64,000 nucleotides of DNA from Marinomonas rhodophyticola. Lineage in GTDB: Bacteria > Pseudomonadota > Gammaproteobacteria > Pseudomonadales > Marinomonadaceae. The stretch spans positions 144,501-208,500 of the forward strand of contig NZ_JAPEUL010000009.1 in assembly GCF_026113935.1 (NCBI RefSeq). Reading direction: 5' to 3'. The position numbers and the translations under genes were made by a program. The notes below the pieces were generated by a model. It did no database searches. It saw only the letters and a program-made list of their open reading frames with translations, and was not told the DNA's origin. How positions within the stretch are numbered: the first letter of the stretch is position 1; each line of letters starts with the position of its first letter. Shown here in pieces: positions 16,809 through 25,960 of this stretch.

Positions 16809-18059
16809 TCAAACATTAAACGCTTCTTGCTTAGCAAGCTGTTCGCTGCGGCGGATGCCGAGCTGGTTGGCGATGCTTTGCCAGTGTTTCACGGCACCTA
16901 GCACTTCATCGTAGATGCGGGTCGCTTCGTCGCGGTCTAGGCGGAAGAAGTCGATCACGTCGAATGCTAGACGGTAGTCAAGTTCATTAGACACATCAGT
17001 GATGTTTAGGTGCAACCCTTGCTTACCAACGATGGGGTTCAGGTCATAAGCGGGTGATAGTTTCCAGCCTTTATGTGTCAGTAAGAATCCGTGATTTCTT
17101 AAATGATCGTCTGTATTAGACACCGCGATGTTAAACACAATTCTGCGCCATAGTTGGGCTAGGTCGGTTTTGGTTTGCGATCCGCTGGTTGTTAAGAATT
17201 CTGCAATTTCTAAATAGCTTGCTCCGTCTGAATGCTCCCCATCGTAGTATTGTAGCTGTGTCATGGCGGAGGAAAAATGCACTCGCTGCGTGCCGATTCG
17301 GTCAAACCGTTTGGTGATAAAAGTATGATGTTCAGAGGAATATCGACGAATTTCACTGGGAAACATATCTACGCCAGCGGCTTGAGCCAGTTCGTAGCAG
17401 ACCATTTCCCAAGCCCCCACATCGAAAGCATCACTTTGATTGGGAAATTTGGCAATCCAAAGGTGATCATTCTCGTCCGTCACGCACGCTTTTGGTCGAG
17501 CACCGCCTAAAGATGAGCCAGGAGAAATCAACATTTTTAGCCAGCGATAATATTCATCGCTCTCAATATTGTCGTCTTTTTCTATTTGGAGAGCGGCATA
17601 TTCCAACTCTCGTAGAGAGGCCATAGGCGGTGCAGCAAACTCGCTGTTGTTATCTAAAAAGTCTGTCGAACCAGCGAGTTTAAAGCGAATCCCGCCCATT
17701 CGATAAGAGTCATGTACACCTAATAAATAGTCTAATTCAGTGAGTCGACTCGTTGTCCGTAAGCCTTTATTAAATTCAATGGCGGCTCGTCGCTGCATGA
17801 GAATGCGACCCCAACGATCCGGCGATGAATCCAAAAATGCGCGGAAGTTTTTATCAGGTGAATCGTTATACAGTTCACCATCATGAAGCGTTAGTAGTGG
17901 ATCTATCTGCAAGCGATAATCCGATGTTAGAAAGGCTTTATCGTAAGCAAAGCTAAACACACCACCTCGGCTGCTTTCTGCGAACGTCAGCTGCCCCAAT
18001 AACAAAGGCGGGTCGATAGGCATCCAATGAGCATAAACATCCACCACTCGACGGCTCAT
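16809..18059 (-). CDS. HipA-type kinase toxin (module 2)
   Basis: A 416-residue HipA-family kinase with the loop GGARPK (185-190), FITKRFDRIG (247-256), catalytic NTDDHLRNHG (315-324, Asp318) and LSPAYDLNP (335-343). All residues needed for phosphotransfer seem present. The start ATG overlaps the stop of the small upstream gene by four bases (ATGA), the usual antitoxin-toxin coupling. It is more like module 3 than module 1 in its loop and catalytic motifs. Its substrate is unknown; HipA relatives target different aminoacyl-tRNA synthetases or other proteins. Confidence 0.9.
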   Translation of the reverse strand: MSRRVVDVYAHWMPIDPPLLLGQLTFAESSRGGVFSFAYDKAFLTSDYRLQIDPLLTLHDGELYNDSPDKNFRAFLDSSPDRWGRILMQRRAAIEFNKGLRTTSRLTELDYLLGVHDSYRMGGIRFKLAGSTDFLDNNSEFAAPPMASLRELEYAALQIEKDDNIESDEYYRWLKMLISPGSSLGGARPKACVTDENDHLWIAKFPNQSDAFDVGAWEMVCYELAQAAGVDMFPSEIRRYSSEHHTFITKRFDRIGTQRVHFSSAMTQLQYYDGEHSDGASYLEIAEFLTTSGSQTKTDLAQLWRRIVFNIAVSNTDDHLRNHGFLLTHKGWKLSPAYDLNPIVGKQGLHLNITDVSNELDYRLAFDVIDFFRLDRDEATRIYDEVLGAVKHWQSIANQLGIRRSEQLAKQEAFNV

Positions 18060-18361
18060 TTCCTGCCCTCCAGTAACTTAATGTTTTGCAGCTTAACACC
18101 TACTTCGTCATGGGCTGCCAGTGTCGAGAAATTGTCCTCCATACCAAGCACGGCCATGACTTTAATATAAGTGCCAATCGCCACACCCGGATCACCCGCA
18201 AAGACTTTGTTCACTGTTTTGTTATCAAACCCTGTGCGGTCACAAATCAATTGCTTGGTAAAGCCTCGCCGTTTAGCCGCCAACAACAAATCTTCACCGA
18301 ACACACGCAAGACCTTGAGTTGTTTAGGAAATAACACTCGATGCATATCTCTCTTGGGCAT
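18056..18361 (-). CDS. Small HTH antitoxin partner (module 2)
   Basis: A 101-residue protein with a predicted helix-turn-helix around residues 30-60 (GFTKQLICDRTGFDNKTVNK) and a short tail. It is shorter and more diverged than classical HipB. It overlaps hipA by four bases and is preceded by a cluster of inverted repeats. An internal ATG at 18346 has an AAGAGAG ribosome site and could be the true start. Confidence 0.75.
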   Translation of the reverse strand: MPKRDMHRVLFPKQLKVLRVFGEDLLLAAKRRGFTKQLICDRTGFDNKTVNKVFAGDPGVAIGTYIKVMAVLGMEDNFSTLAAHDEVGVKLQNIKLLEGRK

Positions 18362-18383
18362 TTTGTTTATCCCTATTTAAAAG

Positions 18384-18527
18384 TAGGACTGTATTCCTAT
18401 ATTTTTGACTGTTATGGGAATATAGTCCTATAAAGAACAAAAATCAATGTACAAGAAAACACCTCTAATTTCATAAAACTGGTACTGTATTCCCATATTT
18501 AAGTCTATTATGGTAATACAGTCCTAT
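18384..18527. promoter_or_regulatory. Candidate antitoxin operators of module 2: four TATRGGA-N6-TCCYATA-type sites
   Basis: Four related imperfect palindromes are seen at 18384-18399 (TAGGA N6 TCCTA, exact), 18413-18432 (TATGGGA N6 TCCTATA), 18481-18497 and 18508-18527. They form two pairs with centres about 30 bases apart within each pair. The first lies 23 bases before the antitoxin start. The half-site resembles the TATCC/GGATA element of E. coli HipB operators, with a different spacer length. Confidence 0.65.
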
Positions 18528-18567
18528 CTTGATAAGCCTTTCTGTACAGTCAAGATTTCGTATCGGT

Positions 18568-19860
18568 TCATTCCCCCAACAAGCCTTTATTATCTTGCCA
18601 ACAAGCATCCAGTTGTTTCTCAATCAAGCGCACGGTATCGGGTTTCACGCCCAGTGATAAAGCGGTTCTACGAAAATCCGAGAGAGATTCTATGATTTCT
18701 TCTATCGCTTGTTGAGCTTGTGCCCAGCTCGCAAAACTGGCGCTGGAGGCGAGTTTTTGAATGACTTTTAAGGGCGGTTGCTTGCCATAGCCCATAAACG
18801 AAGTGGCTTGTTCGCCAAATGGGTGTGGGCTAAAGGTGACATCGTAAAAGGGTGCTGGCAGCCAAGCGCCTTTGTCGTCTTGTAAGAAGCCCCAATTTTT
18901 ACTGTGGTCGTCTTGGTTACAGGCAAATAAGTTAAACATGGCACGACGAAATTGCATTTGCCCAACCATAGGCGACTTACAAAGGTGGCGGCTCAACTTG
19001 ATTAAGTCTTCGTAGTCTAAACTAGGCTCTCGAAAGTCAGCGTCTAATAAACCACAAGCACTGTGCATATGCAGACGCCCCAACGTTCCTTTTTTGTTTA
19101 GCACTCTGTCGAAGCGTTTTAAAGCCAACCAATGGCTGGCACCGGACTTCTCTGGCGCTTCGATGAGTTTCCATTCCTGTGGTTGCAACCCTGCTTTTGC
19201 TGCTAATGAAAGGTAAGCAGCTTCACATAAGCCTTCTTCATGGCCCAGTGCTAAATTTTTTGAGGTGAACTTTACTAACCAAGCTTCGTCATTTTTCTGG
19301 GCTTGGGTCCGCCACTGAGTTGGTTGGTTTGGGTCAAGATACACTTGCGCTTTTGGTCTTGCGCCACCTGAACTACCTGCAGCGACTAAAGCGGACAATA
19401 CCGCTTCTGTTTGCCCATCGAATAAGCTTTGCGCTTCTAGGCCAAGCATATGAATATCGATATTGGAATCATCGTATTGTTTGAAGTCTGACTCAGGGCT
19501 GAATGAGAGCGCGCCCATGGCCGAATCCCCTACAAACGCCAGCCTGTCCATGGCTGTAATTTGTGCAGGTAAAATATCATGCTGACGAAACACTCTGTCT
19601 TGTAACAACAACCCCCAACCATCGGGTAAGCTATCGCCAAACACGCCATGAATGCCGTGGTGAGGCGCTTTTGGTGCCCGCTGTAAGTCTGTATTAGGCT
19701 TAAGAGTAATCGGCGATAAGTTTCCAAATTGCTGAAGATAGTCAGCCTTGTACTGAAAAAAAACGCCTTGTTGATTTTGCGCCAATACACCAACATCTAT
19801 CCTTTCTCCTGTTGATAAAGTGCGCTGAACAAGCAGTTTTTGAATGGGTTTAAAAGCCAT
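18568..19860 (-). CDS. HipA-type kinase toxin (module 3)
   Basis: A 430-residue HipA-family kinase: GGARPK loop (165-170), WLALKRFDRV (244-253), catalytic NQDDHSKNWG (315-324, Asp318) and APFYDVTFSPHP (336-347). These match the family of HipA domain proteins whose N-terminal subdomain (about 1-120) is fused in one chain. Its start overlaps the upstream HTH gene by 11 bases. It ends about 40 bases before the nearest operator of module 2, so modules 2 and 3 sit head to tail. Confidence 0.9.
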   Translation of the reverse strand: MAFKPIQKLLVQRTLSTGERIDVGVLAQNQQGVFFQYKADYLQQFGNLSPITLKPNTDLQRAPKAPHHGIHGVFGDSLPDGWGLLLQDRVFRQHDILPAQITAMDRLAFVGDSAMGALSFSPESDFKQYDDSNIDIHMLGLEAQSLFDGQTEAVLSALVAAGSSGGARPKAQVYLDPNQPTQWRTQAQKNDEAWLVKFTSKNLALGHEEGLCEAAYLSLAAKAGLQPQEWKLIEAPEKSGASHWLALKRFDRVLNKKGTLGRLHMHSACGLLDADFREPSLDYEDLIKLSRHLCKSPMVGQMQFRRAMFNLFACNQDDHSKNWGFLQDDKGAWLPAPFYDVTFSPHPFGEQATSFMGYGKQPPLKVIQKLASSASFASWAQAQQAIEEIIESLSDFRRTALSLGVKPDTVRLIEKQLDACWQDNKGLLGE

Positions 19861-20158
19861 CTTTCAGCACCTCTTCAATGGACGTCGGCATGCTGGATTG
19901 ATTATTTTCTGTATTTTGAGTCAACGCAAAGAGCCGCGACAGTTCATCTAGGCTTTGCCAAAGCAGTAATAACTGACGAAAGGAAATCTGCCCTGTCAGT
20001 TCGAACTTTTTAATAGTAGGCGCGGGCACGCCACTGCGAGCGGCTAATGCATCACGAGACAGTTTTTCTTGCTCTCGCCGCTTACGAAGATGCGCCGCAA
20101 AAGCGTGCTGTACGTCGCTGTCATCCAGTAATAGGAAATGACTCATAGAAACAACCAT
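19850..20158 (-). CDS. HipB-like HTH antitoxin (module 3)
   Basis: A 102-residue XRE-type protein with the helix-turn-helix LSRDALAARSGVPAPTIKKFE at about 34-54 and a Ser/Asn-rich tail. ATG at 20158 is the longest start; ATG four codons later is equally possible. It overlaps hipA by 11 bases and is expected to repress its own operon through the palindromes just upstream. Confidence 0.85.
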   Translation of the reverse strand: MVVSMSHFLLLDDSDVQHAFAAHLRKRREQEKLSRDALAARSGVPAPTIKKFELTGQISFRQLLLLWQSLDELSRLFALTQNTENNQSSMPTSIEEVLKDGF

Positions 20159-20165
20159 CCATAAA

Positions 20166-20230
20166 AAAATAGATACAGTAGTGTCTATTTTAGTCTAATT
20201 TTAGGTTTTTTGGACATTATTATGTCTATT
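20166..20230. promoter_or_regulatory. Candidate operators of module 3: RGACAY...RTGTCTATT palindromes
   Basis: Two inverted repeats: 20166-20191 (AAATAGATAC / GTGTCTATTT, one mismatch) and 20212-20230 around GACAT-N4-ATGTC. Centres are about 41 bases apart. The first is eight bases before the antitoxin start, so binding would block transcription. Confidence 0.6.
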
Positions 20231-20257
20231 TTATAATTTCTTATTCTTTTTCTTTGT

Positions 20258-21145
20258 CTAACGCTCAGCAGAAAAGGCGTTTTTTAAGGCATCAAACAGC
20301 CATTGATGGGCGGGGCCACGTAAGGCGCCTTTTTTGCAGACTAGGTCAACGGGGACAGACCAGGGTTTGTGGTCGAAGGCGACGTCTATTTTTTGTAATA
20401 AGCCGGTGTGCACAAAGGGTTGCACCAAGGACAAAGGCAGGTAAGCCCAGCCGATTTGTTGTTTCACTAAGGCCAAGACACTGTAGTTGCTTGAGCACCA
20501 CCAAGCGTTTGGTGTCATGCTAATGAGCACTTGTGATTCTCGCTTTTGCTGCCCTCTGACGGCAATTTGCCGATAGGGCATGAGGTCTGATTCGGATAGT
20601 CGTCGCAGGGCCGCTAAGGGAAAATCAGCATGGCACACAGCGACAAAGTCCACACTGCCCACGTAGCAAAAATCCACTTGTTTGTTGGCTTCTACTTCTG
20701 AAAACATCACACCGATGTCAACGTTGCCATCCGCCACCGTTGCGATAATGTCAGGAGAGGCCAACGACATCAGGTCAATTTCGACATGAGGGAAGGCTTG
20801 TGCAAATAAGGCCAAGATGGTGCTTAAATACGGTGTTAACAGAGCGTCGTCGACGGCGATCGTTAAGGCGCCTTCTTCATGGCGGGTAATGGATTCGGCA
20901 ATCTTTTCGAATTCATGGGACTGAGCTAACAAGGCTTTCGCACTGCGCAGTAAGCGCTCCCCTTCTGGCGTGAGTTTAGGGCTGCGGGAGGTTCGATCAA
21001 ACAATTCAACGCCCAAGTCTATTTCTAAATTGTTAATCCCATGACTGACCGCTGACTGCACTTTGCCGAGTTTTCTCGCGCAGGCGGAAAAGGAACCCAG
21101 CTCGGCAGATAACACCAACATATTAATTTGTTCTAGACTCAACAT
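20258..21145 (-). CDS. LysR-family transcriptional regulator
   Basis: A 295-residue LysR protein: winged helix at 1-60 (SFSACARKLGKVQSAVSHGI) and an effector-binding domain from about 90. It is divergent from the gdx gene, with 96 bases between the starts, the usual arrangement for a LysR regulator and its target. The ligand is unknown; regulation of gdx is inference from the layout. Confidence 0.9.
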   Translation of the reverse strand: MLSLEQINMLVLSAELGSFSACARKLGKVQSAVSHGINNLEIDLGVELFDRTSRSPKLTPEGERLLRSAKALLAQSHEFEKIAESITRHEEGALTIAVDDALLTPYLSTILALFAQAFPHVEIDLMSLASPDIIATVADGNVDIGVMFSEVEANKQVDFCYVGSVDFVAVCHADFPLAALRRLSESDLMPYRQIAVRGQQKRESQVLISMTPNAWWCSSNYSVLALVKQQIGWAYLPLSLVQPFVHTGLLQKIDVAFDHKPWSVPVDLVCKKGALRGPAHQWLFDALKNAFSAER

Positions 21146-21241
21146 ATGAATTTTTTCGATGGTTATTAACTTTTAAATATCATAATTATTGATAGTCTAG
21201 CCTGCAAATAACGTTGTCTTCAACATATTAAGGAGTAAGGC

Positions 21242-21559
21242 ATGAGTTGGGTGTATTTGTTGTTGGCTGGATTAACGGAAATCGGCTGGCCCGTCGGGCT
21301 AAAAATGGCGCAGTCTGGTGGCTCAAAAGTATTGGGCATCGCCATGGCGATTGGTTTTATGGCGGTGAGTGGTACTTTGCTTTGGTTGGCGCAAAAAGAC
21401 ATCCCCATGGGGACCGCCTATGCCGTGTGGACAGGAATCGGCGCATCAGGCACTTTTTTGGTGGGCATTTGGTTTTATGGCGATGCCACGTCTTTACTGC
21501 GTTATATGGGAGTATTGTTGATTATTCTCGGTGTGGTGGTGTTGAAGTTTGCCCATTAA
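21242..21559 (+). CDS. gdx: SMR-family exporter, Gdx/SugE type
   Basis: A 105-residue, four-helix small multidrug resistance protein. GLTEIGWPVGLKM carries the essential membrane Glu (residue 13) and TAYAVWTGIGASGT is the Gdx hallmark. Gdx proteins work as dual-topology dimers that swap guanidinium for protons. A strong AAGGAG lies before the ATG. No guanidine riboswitch was recognised in the short leader. Pro after the Trp (WPVG rather than WAVG) is a small oddity. Confidence 0.9.
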   Translation: MSWVYLLLAGLTEIGWPVGLKMAQSGGSKVLGIAMAIGFMAVSGTLLWLAQKDIPMGTAYAVWTGIGASGTFLVGIWFYGDATSLLRYMGVLLIILGVVVLKFAH

Positions 21560-21639
21560 GCGGGACGATGCGCCTTGCGTTATGATGGGTAAAGCCGAAA
21601 AATACGCCAAACACTTTGCCAGCCTGTGAGCATAACGAC

Positions 21640-22569
21640 ATGATTCATCGTATTAACCTAAATTTGTTGCGTTCGTTAAAGGTGCTACTGGAAGAGCGCC
21701 ACGTTAGCCACGCGGCCGATAAACTGAATCTGACACAATCGGCGGTGAGCCGCCAACTCAGCCAACTCAGAAGCCTGTTTGCTGATCCCTTGCTCATTCG
21801 CGAAGGCAATACGCTGATTCCTACACCCAAGGCGTTGCAGCTGCAAACGAAGCTGGCCCTTTGGTTTCTGGAGTTGGATGATTTGCTAGTGGAAGAGGCG
21901 TTCGAGCCAGCAAAGTGGCATGGCGAGTTTGTGCTCTCGTCCAGCGACTATGTGGCGCAGTATATTTTGCCTGATATTGTCGAGGCATTGGCGATACAAG
22001 CCCCTAACCTCTCGCTGCAATATCGCTTATGGCAACCAGATTTATTGCCTTTGCTTGCCACCTCCGATATTCAGTTGGCGTCGAGCATGTCGCCAACACA
22101 ACCAGAAGGCGTGTCTTCTGTTCAAATAGGCGAAGACGCTCCCGTTTGTGTGATGAGTGAGGCTCACCCTTTGGCAACGCAGGACACTCTGAGCATTACC
22201 GATCTACTCGCCTATGCTCATATTAAAGTGATCGGTGGTGGCGACAAGGACAGTTACGTAGATGAGGCATTAGCCAAGCTAGAAAAGCCTCGCCGCTTTG
22301 CGCTGAAAGTGCCATTTTTCTATGCGGCAGCGCAATCACTGTGTCAAAGTCAGCATCTTTTGGTGATTCCTGAACACATTGCTCGAAATTTAAAAAACCA
22401 CTTTTCTCTGATCTATAAACCGCTTCCCATCACGACACCACGTCATAAGTACTGGCTGATTTGGCATGCAAAGTATGATAACGACCCTTCTCACCTGTGG
22501 ATGAGAAGTCTCGTTTTGCAGGTGATGTCGAAAGCCGCTTATTCTATTGGCTATGATTCAAAATCATAA
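21640..22569 (+). CDS. LysR-family transcriptional regulator
   Basis: About 309 residues with the LysR helix-turn-helix HAADKLNLTQSAVSRQLSQL and the NodD/LinR-like opening INLNLLRSLKVLLEERHVS. ATG at 21640 is chosen over a TTG at 21616, as homology begins right after it. It follows gdx by 80 bases and precedes a LysE-type exporter, which may be its target (inference). Confidence 0.88.
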   Translation: MIHRINLNLLRSLKVLLEERHVSHAADKLNLTQSAVSRQLSQLRSLFADPLLIREGNTLIPTPKALQLQTKLALWFLELDDLLVEEAFEPAKWHGEFVLSSSDYVAQYILPDIVEALAIQAPNLSLQYRLWQPDLLPLLATSDIQLASSMSPTQPEGVSSVQIGEDAPVCVMSEAHPLATQDTLSITDLLAYAHIKVIGGGDKDSYVDEALAKLEKPRRFALKVPFFYAAAQSLCQSQHLLVIPEHIARNLKNHFSLIYKPLPITTPRHKYWLIWHAKYDNDPSHLWMRSLVLQVMSKAAYSIGYDSKS

Positions 22570-22643
22570 GCACCATGAGAAAAGATGATTTCATATAATA
22601 CCAAGAGCTTGCTAGTCTGCTCCCATCATAAAGGAGCACGCGT

Positions 22644-23261
22644 ATGTCACTGTCTATTTGGTTTTCCCTGTTTACCATTTGTTTGCTTGGTGCTATGTCG
22701 CCAGGCCCGAGCCTCGCAATAGTCATCAAGCACAGTCTAGCCGGCGGCCGAGCAAACGGTTTGGCCACGTCTTGTAATTTCCACGCGACAGGCATTGGCT
22801 TATACGCGCTGATCTCCATGCTTGGCTTGGCGGTGATTTTCCATCAACTGCCTTTACTGTTTCTGATCATCAGTTACGCGGGGGCAGCGTATTTGGCCTA
22901 CCTTGGCTTTAATGCCCTGCGCTCCAACGGCGGCATTGCAGCTAAGTTAGAATCAGGCACTCGCGTTAGCCTGTTTCAGTCTGCTAAAGAAGGTTTTCTG
23001 GTCTCGATTTTAAGCCCCAAAATCGCCCTATTCTTTGCGGCGTTATTCAGCCCTTTTGTGGCCGAAGTCCATCAGATCAGTGGAAAAATGCTCATGGTGG
23101 CGACACCTTGGCTGGTGGATGGCCTTTGGTACACCTTGATTGCGTGTCTGTTATCGAATGCGCGTTTCTTAGAGAAGTTGCGCAGCAAAGCCATGTGGAT
23201 TGATCGCCTATCTGGCTTGGCGTTAATTTTCTTGGCGCTGTATATTCTCACGACGGTTTAA
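22644..23261 (+). CDS. LysE/RhtB-family amino-acid exporter
   Basis: A 205-residue protein with about six membrane helices and the family marks LLGAMSPGPSLAIVIKHSLAGGR near the start and LLFLIISYAGAAYLAYLGFNALR in the middle. Family members export amino acids or homoserine lactone-like compounds. A strong AAAGGAG sits before the ATG. It ends 24 bases before a convergent AraC gene. Confidence 0.92.
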   Translation: MSLSIWFSLFTICLLGAMSPGPSLAIVIKHSLAGGRANGLATSCNFHATGIGLYALISMLGLAVIFHQLPLLFLIISYAGAAYLAYLGFNALRSNGGIAAKLESGTRVSLFQSAKEGFLVSILSPKIALFFAALFSPFVAEVHQISGKMLMVATPWLVDGLWYTLIACLLSNARFLEKLRSKAMWIDRLSGLALIFLALYILTTV

Positions 23262-23284
23262 ACGAACCATGACGTAGCGCTCTG

Positions 23285-24106
23285 TCATTCCTTCCCCCAT
23301 CGCTCAATCCGATATTGCCTGGGGGATTTGCCTAAGGCTTTTTTAAAAAACGTGATAAAGGCGCTGACGGAATCATATCCAAGCTCTTCGGAGATGGTTT
23401 GGATAGGCAGATTAATGGCAAGCTTTTGCAAGGCTAGAACGATATGCAATTGGCTGCGCCATTGCCCAAAGGTGAGCTGCACATGGCGTTTGATCATACG
23501 CGCTAAGGTACGTTCACTCATGGCGAAGTCACTGGCCCACTCGCTTAAAGTACGCTTCTCATTCGGTCTGGCAATGAGTTCGAGCGCAAGGCGATTCAAG
23601 ATAGGCTCATCGGGAATAGGAAAATCAAACTCTTCTCGCTCCAATTGAAGCAATTGATCAATCAGTACATCTACCAACCGATCCGTCACGGGGTCGGTCT
23701 TTTCATACTCCTGTTGTGTATGCAGATGCAAAATTAACTCACGCACAAAAGGCGTGATCGTCAAGGTACAGGCAACATCTGGCAAAGATAAATCCGTGCT
23801 GTCGACAAATAACATGCACACATCCGCATTGGGTGAAATTTGGTTACGATGCATGACATCACTCGGAATCCACACCGCACAACGAGGCGGCACAAGCCAC
23901 ATTTTGTCATCAATGAAGCTGGTCACCACGCCGGTTAATGGCAGCACAAGTTGCGCTTTTTTATGATGATGCCATGGGGTCTCTTCACTGTGCGGTACCG
24001 ATTGAGAACGCAATACCAAAACACGATGGGGATAGTGATCGGCAAAGCAAAGATCGGTGAGCGATTCAAAAATGCTTTTGTCTGTATTTCGCAATTTATT
24101 GTCCAA
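23285..24106 (-). CDS. AraC-family transcriptional regulator with N-terminal cupin
   Basis: The N-terminal cupin-like sensor contains ETPWHHHKKAQLVLPLTG and the C-terminal AraC domain has two helix-turn-helix motifs, RTLSEWASDFAMSERTLARM and ISEELGYDSVSAFITFFKKA, then LGKSPRQYR. A TTG at 24106 is the most upstream plausible start that does not run into the divergent MFS gene; an in-frame start at 24217 would overlap that gene. The divergent MFS exporter is the likely target, a common pairing for this subfamily. Confidence 0.8.
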   Translation of the reverse strand: MDNKLRNTDKSIFESLTDLCFADHYPHRVLVLRSQSVPHSEETPWHHHKKAQLVLPLTGVVTSFIDDKMWLVPPRCAVWIPSDVMHRNQISPNADVCMLFVDSTDLSLPDVACTLTITPFVRELILHLHTQQEYEKTDPVTDRLVDVLIDQLLQLEREEFDFPIPDEPILNRLALELIARPNEKRTLSEWASDFAMSERTLARMIKRHVQLTFGQWRSQLHIVLALQKLAINLPIQTISEELGYDSVSAFITFFKKALGKSPRQYRIERWGKE

Positions 24107-24183
24107 GTCTCTTAATTCAGTAAGCAGCGTAACGCATATAATAGCGAATCGGCAATATTTCCTAGCAACCGCTTTTAATATGA

Positions 24184-25397
24184 ATGGACAGCATGAAACG
24201 ATTACAACGATTAGCACAGCACGATGCGGCTTTTTTACTCTTATTTATTTTCTTGGTGGCATTGAGTTTGCGCGGCCCAGTCACGGGATTGCCGCCGTTA
24301 TTAGACAGAATCAGTACGGATCTCAACCTCAGTAATTCGCAATCTGGTCTACTGACTAGCCTACCCTTGTTAGCGTTTGCTTTTTTGCACCGGTAGCGTC
24401 TTGGCTGACTCGGCATTTTACCATTGAGCGCATTCTCGCTTCGGGTGTGGGTCTGATTGCCCTTGGCATGATCATTCGCACGTTTGGCTCAATCAGCACC
24501 TTGTATATCGGGGCGATATTTATTGGCGCGGGGATTGCCATCGGTAATGTGTTGTTACCGAGTTTGCTGAAACGCGAATTTCCTCAATACGTGGTTCAGC
24601 TCACGGCGATTTATGTACTGATGATGAGCATCGGCGGCTTTTTGATGTCGAGCCTTGCGGTGCCGTTGAGTTTGTATGCGGAACAGCCAAGCTTTGACCT
24701 GCCAATGAGTGGTTGGTCGTTTGCTCTGGCCTGTCAAAGCTTGTTGATTCTGTTACCTTTGGTAGTGTGGTTTAGCTGCAAAATTACCCAACACCAAGCG
24801 CCGCAAACCGGGAATGTCGAAGTGGCCACGTCCGTTTGGCGCTCTGTCACTGCATGGCAAGTGGCTGGTTTTTTAGCGGTCAATTCTCTGGTGAATTATG
24901 TAGTGGTGGCGTGGGTGCCCGCTATTTTAATGAGCAACGGTTACACCGATTCAACGGCGGGGTTGTATCAAGGTTATTTGCAATTGGCAGGAGCGGTTCC
25001 TTCACTGATTTTAGCGCCGTTTATCAATCGCTTAGGCAGTCATAGACGCCTCTGCTTGATAGCCACTGGATTAACGACATTAAGCTTGGCTGGCTTTTTG
25101 TTCATTCCAAGTTGGTCTGGGGTTTGGTCTGTGTCTTTTGGGTTTGGCGTCAGTATGGGGTTTATCTTGGGCTTGTCTTTTGTCAGCTTACGAACCAACA
25201 GCCCAAAACAGGCGGCAGCGCTGTCTGGTATGGCGCAGTTGATCGGTTACACGCTCGCAGCCATTGGCCCTGTATTGATTGGTGCCCTGTACGATTGGCA
25301 GCAATCATGGACAGCATCGCTCTATGTCATGTTAAGCATTGGTTTAATCTGGATGGCATTGGGCTGGATGGCGAGTCCAAAACCAAACCGTTCATAG
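24184..25397 (+). CDS. MFS exporter, CynX/NimT-like, one apparent frameshift
   Basis: The first 70 codons give SLRGPVTGLPPLL and two helices, then the frame stops inside a T-run at 24381-24386; the next frame continues without a gap as APVASWLTRHF and runs to 25397. Adding one T restores a protein of about 404 residues with about 12 helices of the CynX/NimT MFS family. Homopolymer error is the simplest explanation. The divergent AraC gene probably controls it. Confidence 0.85.
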
Positions 25398-25429
25398 CCC
25401 AAGGCGAAGTATAAGCTTGAGTCGGACGG

Positions 25430-25862
25430 CTAAAGCACCATAGCATCACACAGCGTGTGGCAAACACTCCAAAACAGTAACGAATCAAACGTACCACTAA
25501 GGAAGTACAAACAACGACGGATACTGTCATAAGGCCCAAAATGGCGAACGACGGCGTAGCGACCACCAGCTAAGGTACTGTTAATGACGCCGTTCTCATT
25601 GAAAGCTCTAGAAAAGGATTCTGGGTGATCGAATTTCGCGCTCATGACAATATCAATGATGCACTTTTTTCCATAAACACTAGCTCATAGGATGCTCTTT
25701 TTAAGCGTAGCTGCTAGACGCACAAACACCCATAAAATGCGTAAACTGTCGGTGAAAATGGTATTTAGAGAAACAGGCTACATCACATAACGCTTCGACG
25801 ATAAGATCATCGTCTAAATGCTTATATATGTAATCACATACCGCCAGTATGCGCTTTCATAA
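25430..25862 (-). pseudogene. Decayed AraC-GyrI regulator
   Basis: Minus-strand frames give pieces of an AraC helix-turn-helix domain (ILAVCDYIYKHLDDDL, then ACFSKYHFHRQFTHF, then FDHPESFSRAF) followed at once by a GyrI-like effector piece (GGRYAVVRHFGPYDSI) that ends early. At least two frame changes separate the pieces, and the part between the second helix-turn-helix and the GyrI domain is missing. Unlike the single-base breaks elsewhere, this combines several lesions with lost sequence, so it is a true pseudogene. Confidence 0.75.
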
Positions 25863-25960
25863 TGCTTTATTGATCGCTCGTTCCGTCTGTCAATTCATTG
25901 AGTAACGACAGAATAACCTGTTTACAACAAAGGAGGCATGACAGAAGTTGCTAAAATTCG

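Noticed and set aside
16708-16914. Plus-strand 68-codon frame overlapping the end of hipA module 2
   Set aside because: It runs antisense to a well-supported gene, has no motif and only a weak ribosome site.
24381-24386. Phase-variable T-run controlling the MFS exporter
   Set aside because: The run has only six bases, and similar slips occur in core genes, so sequencing error is simpler.
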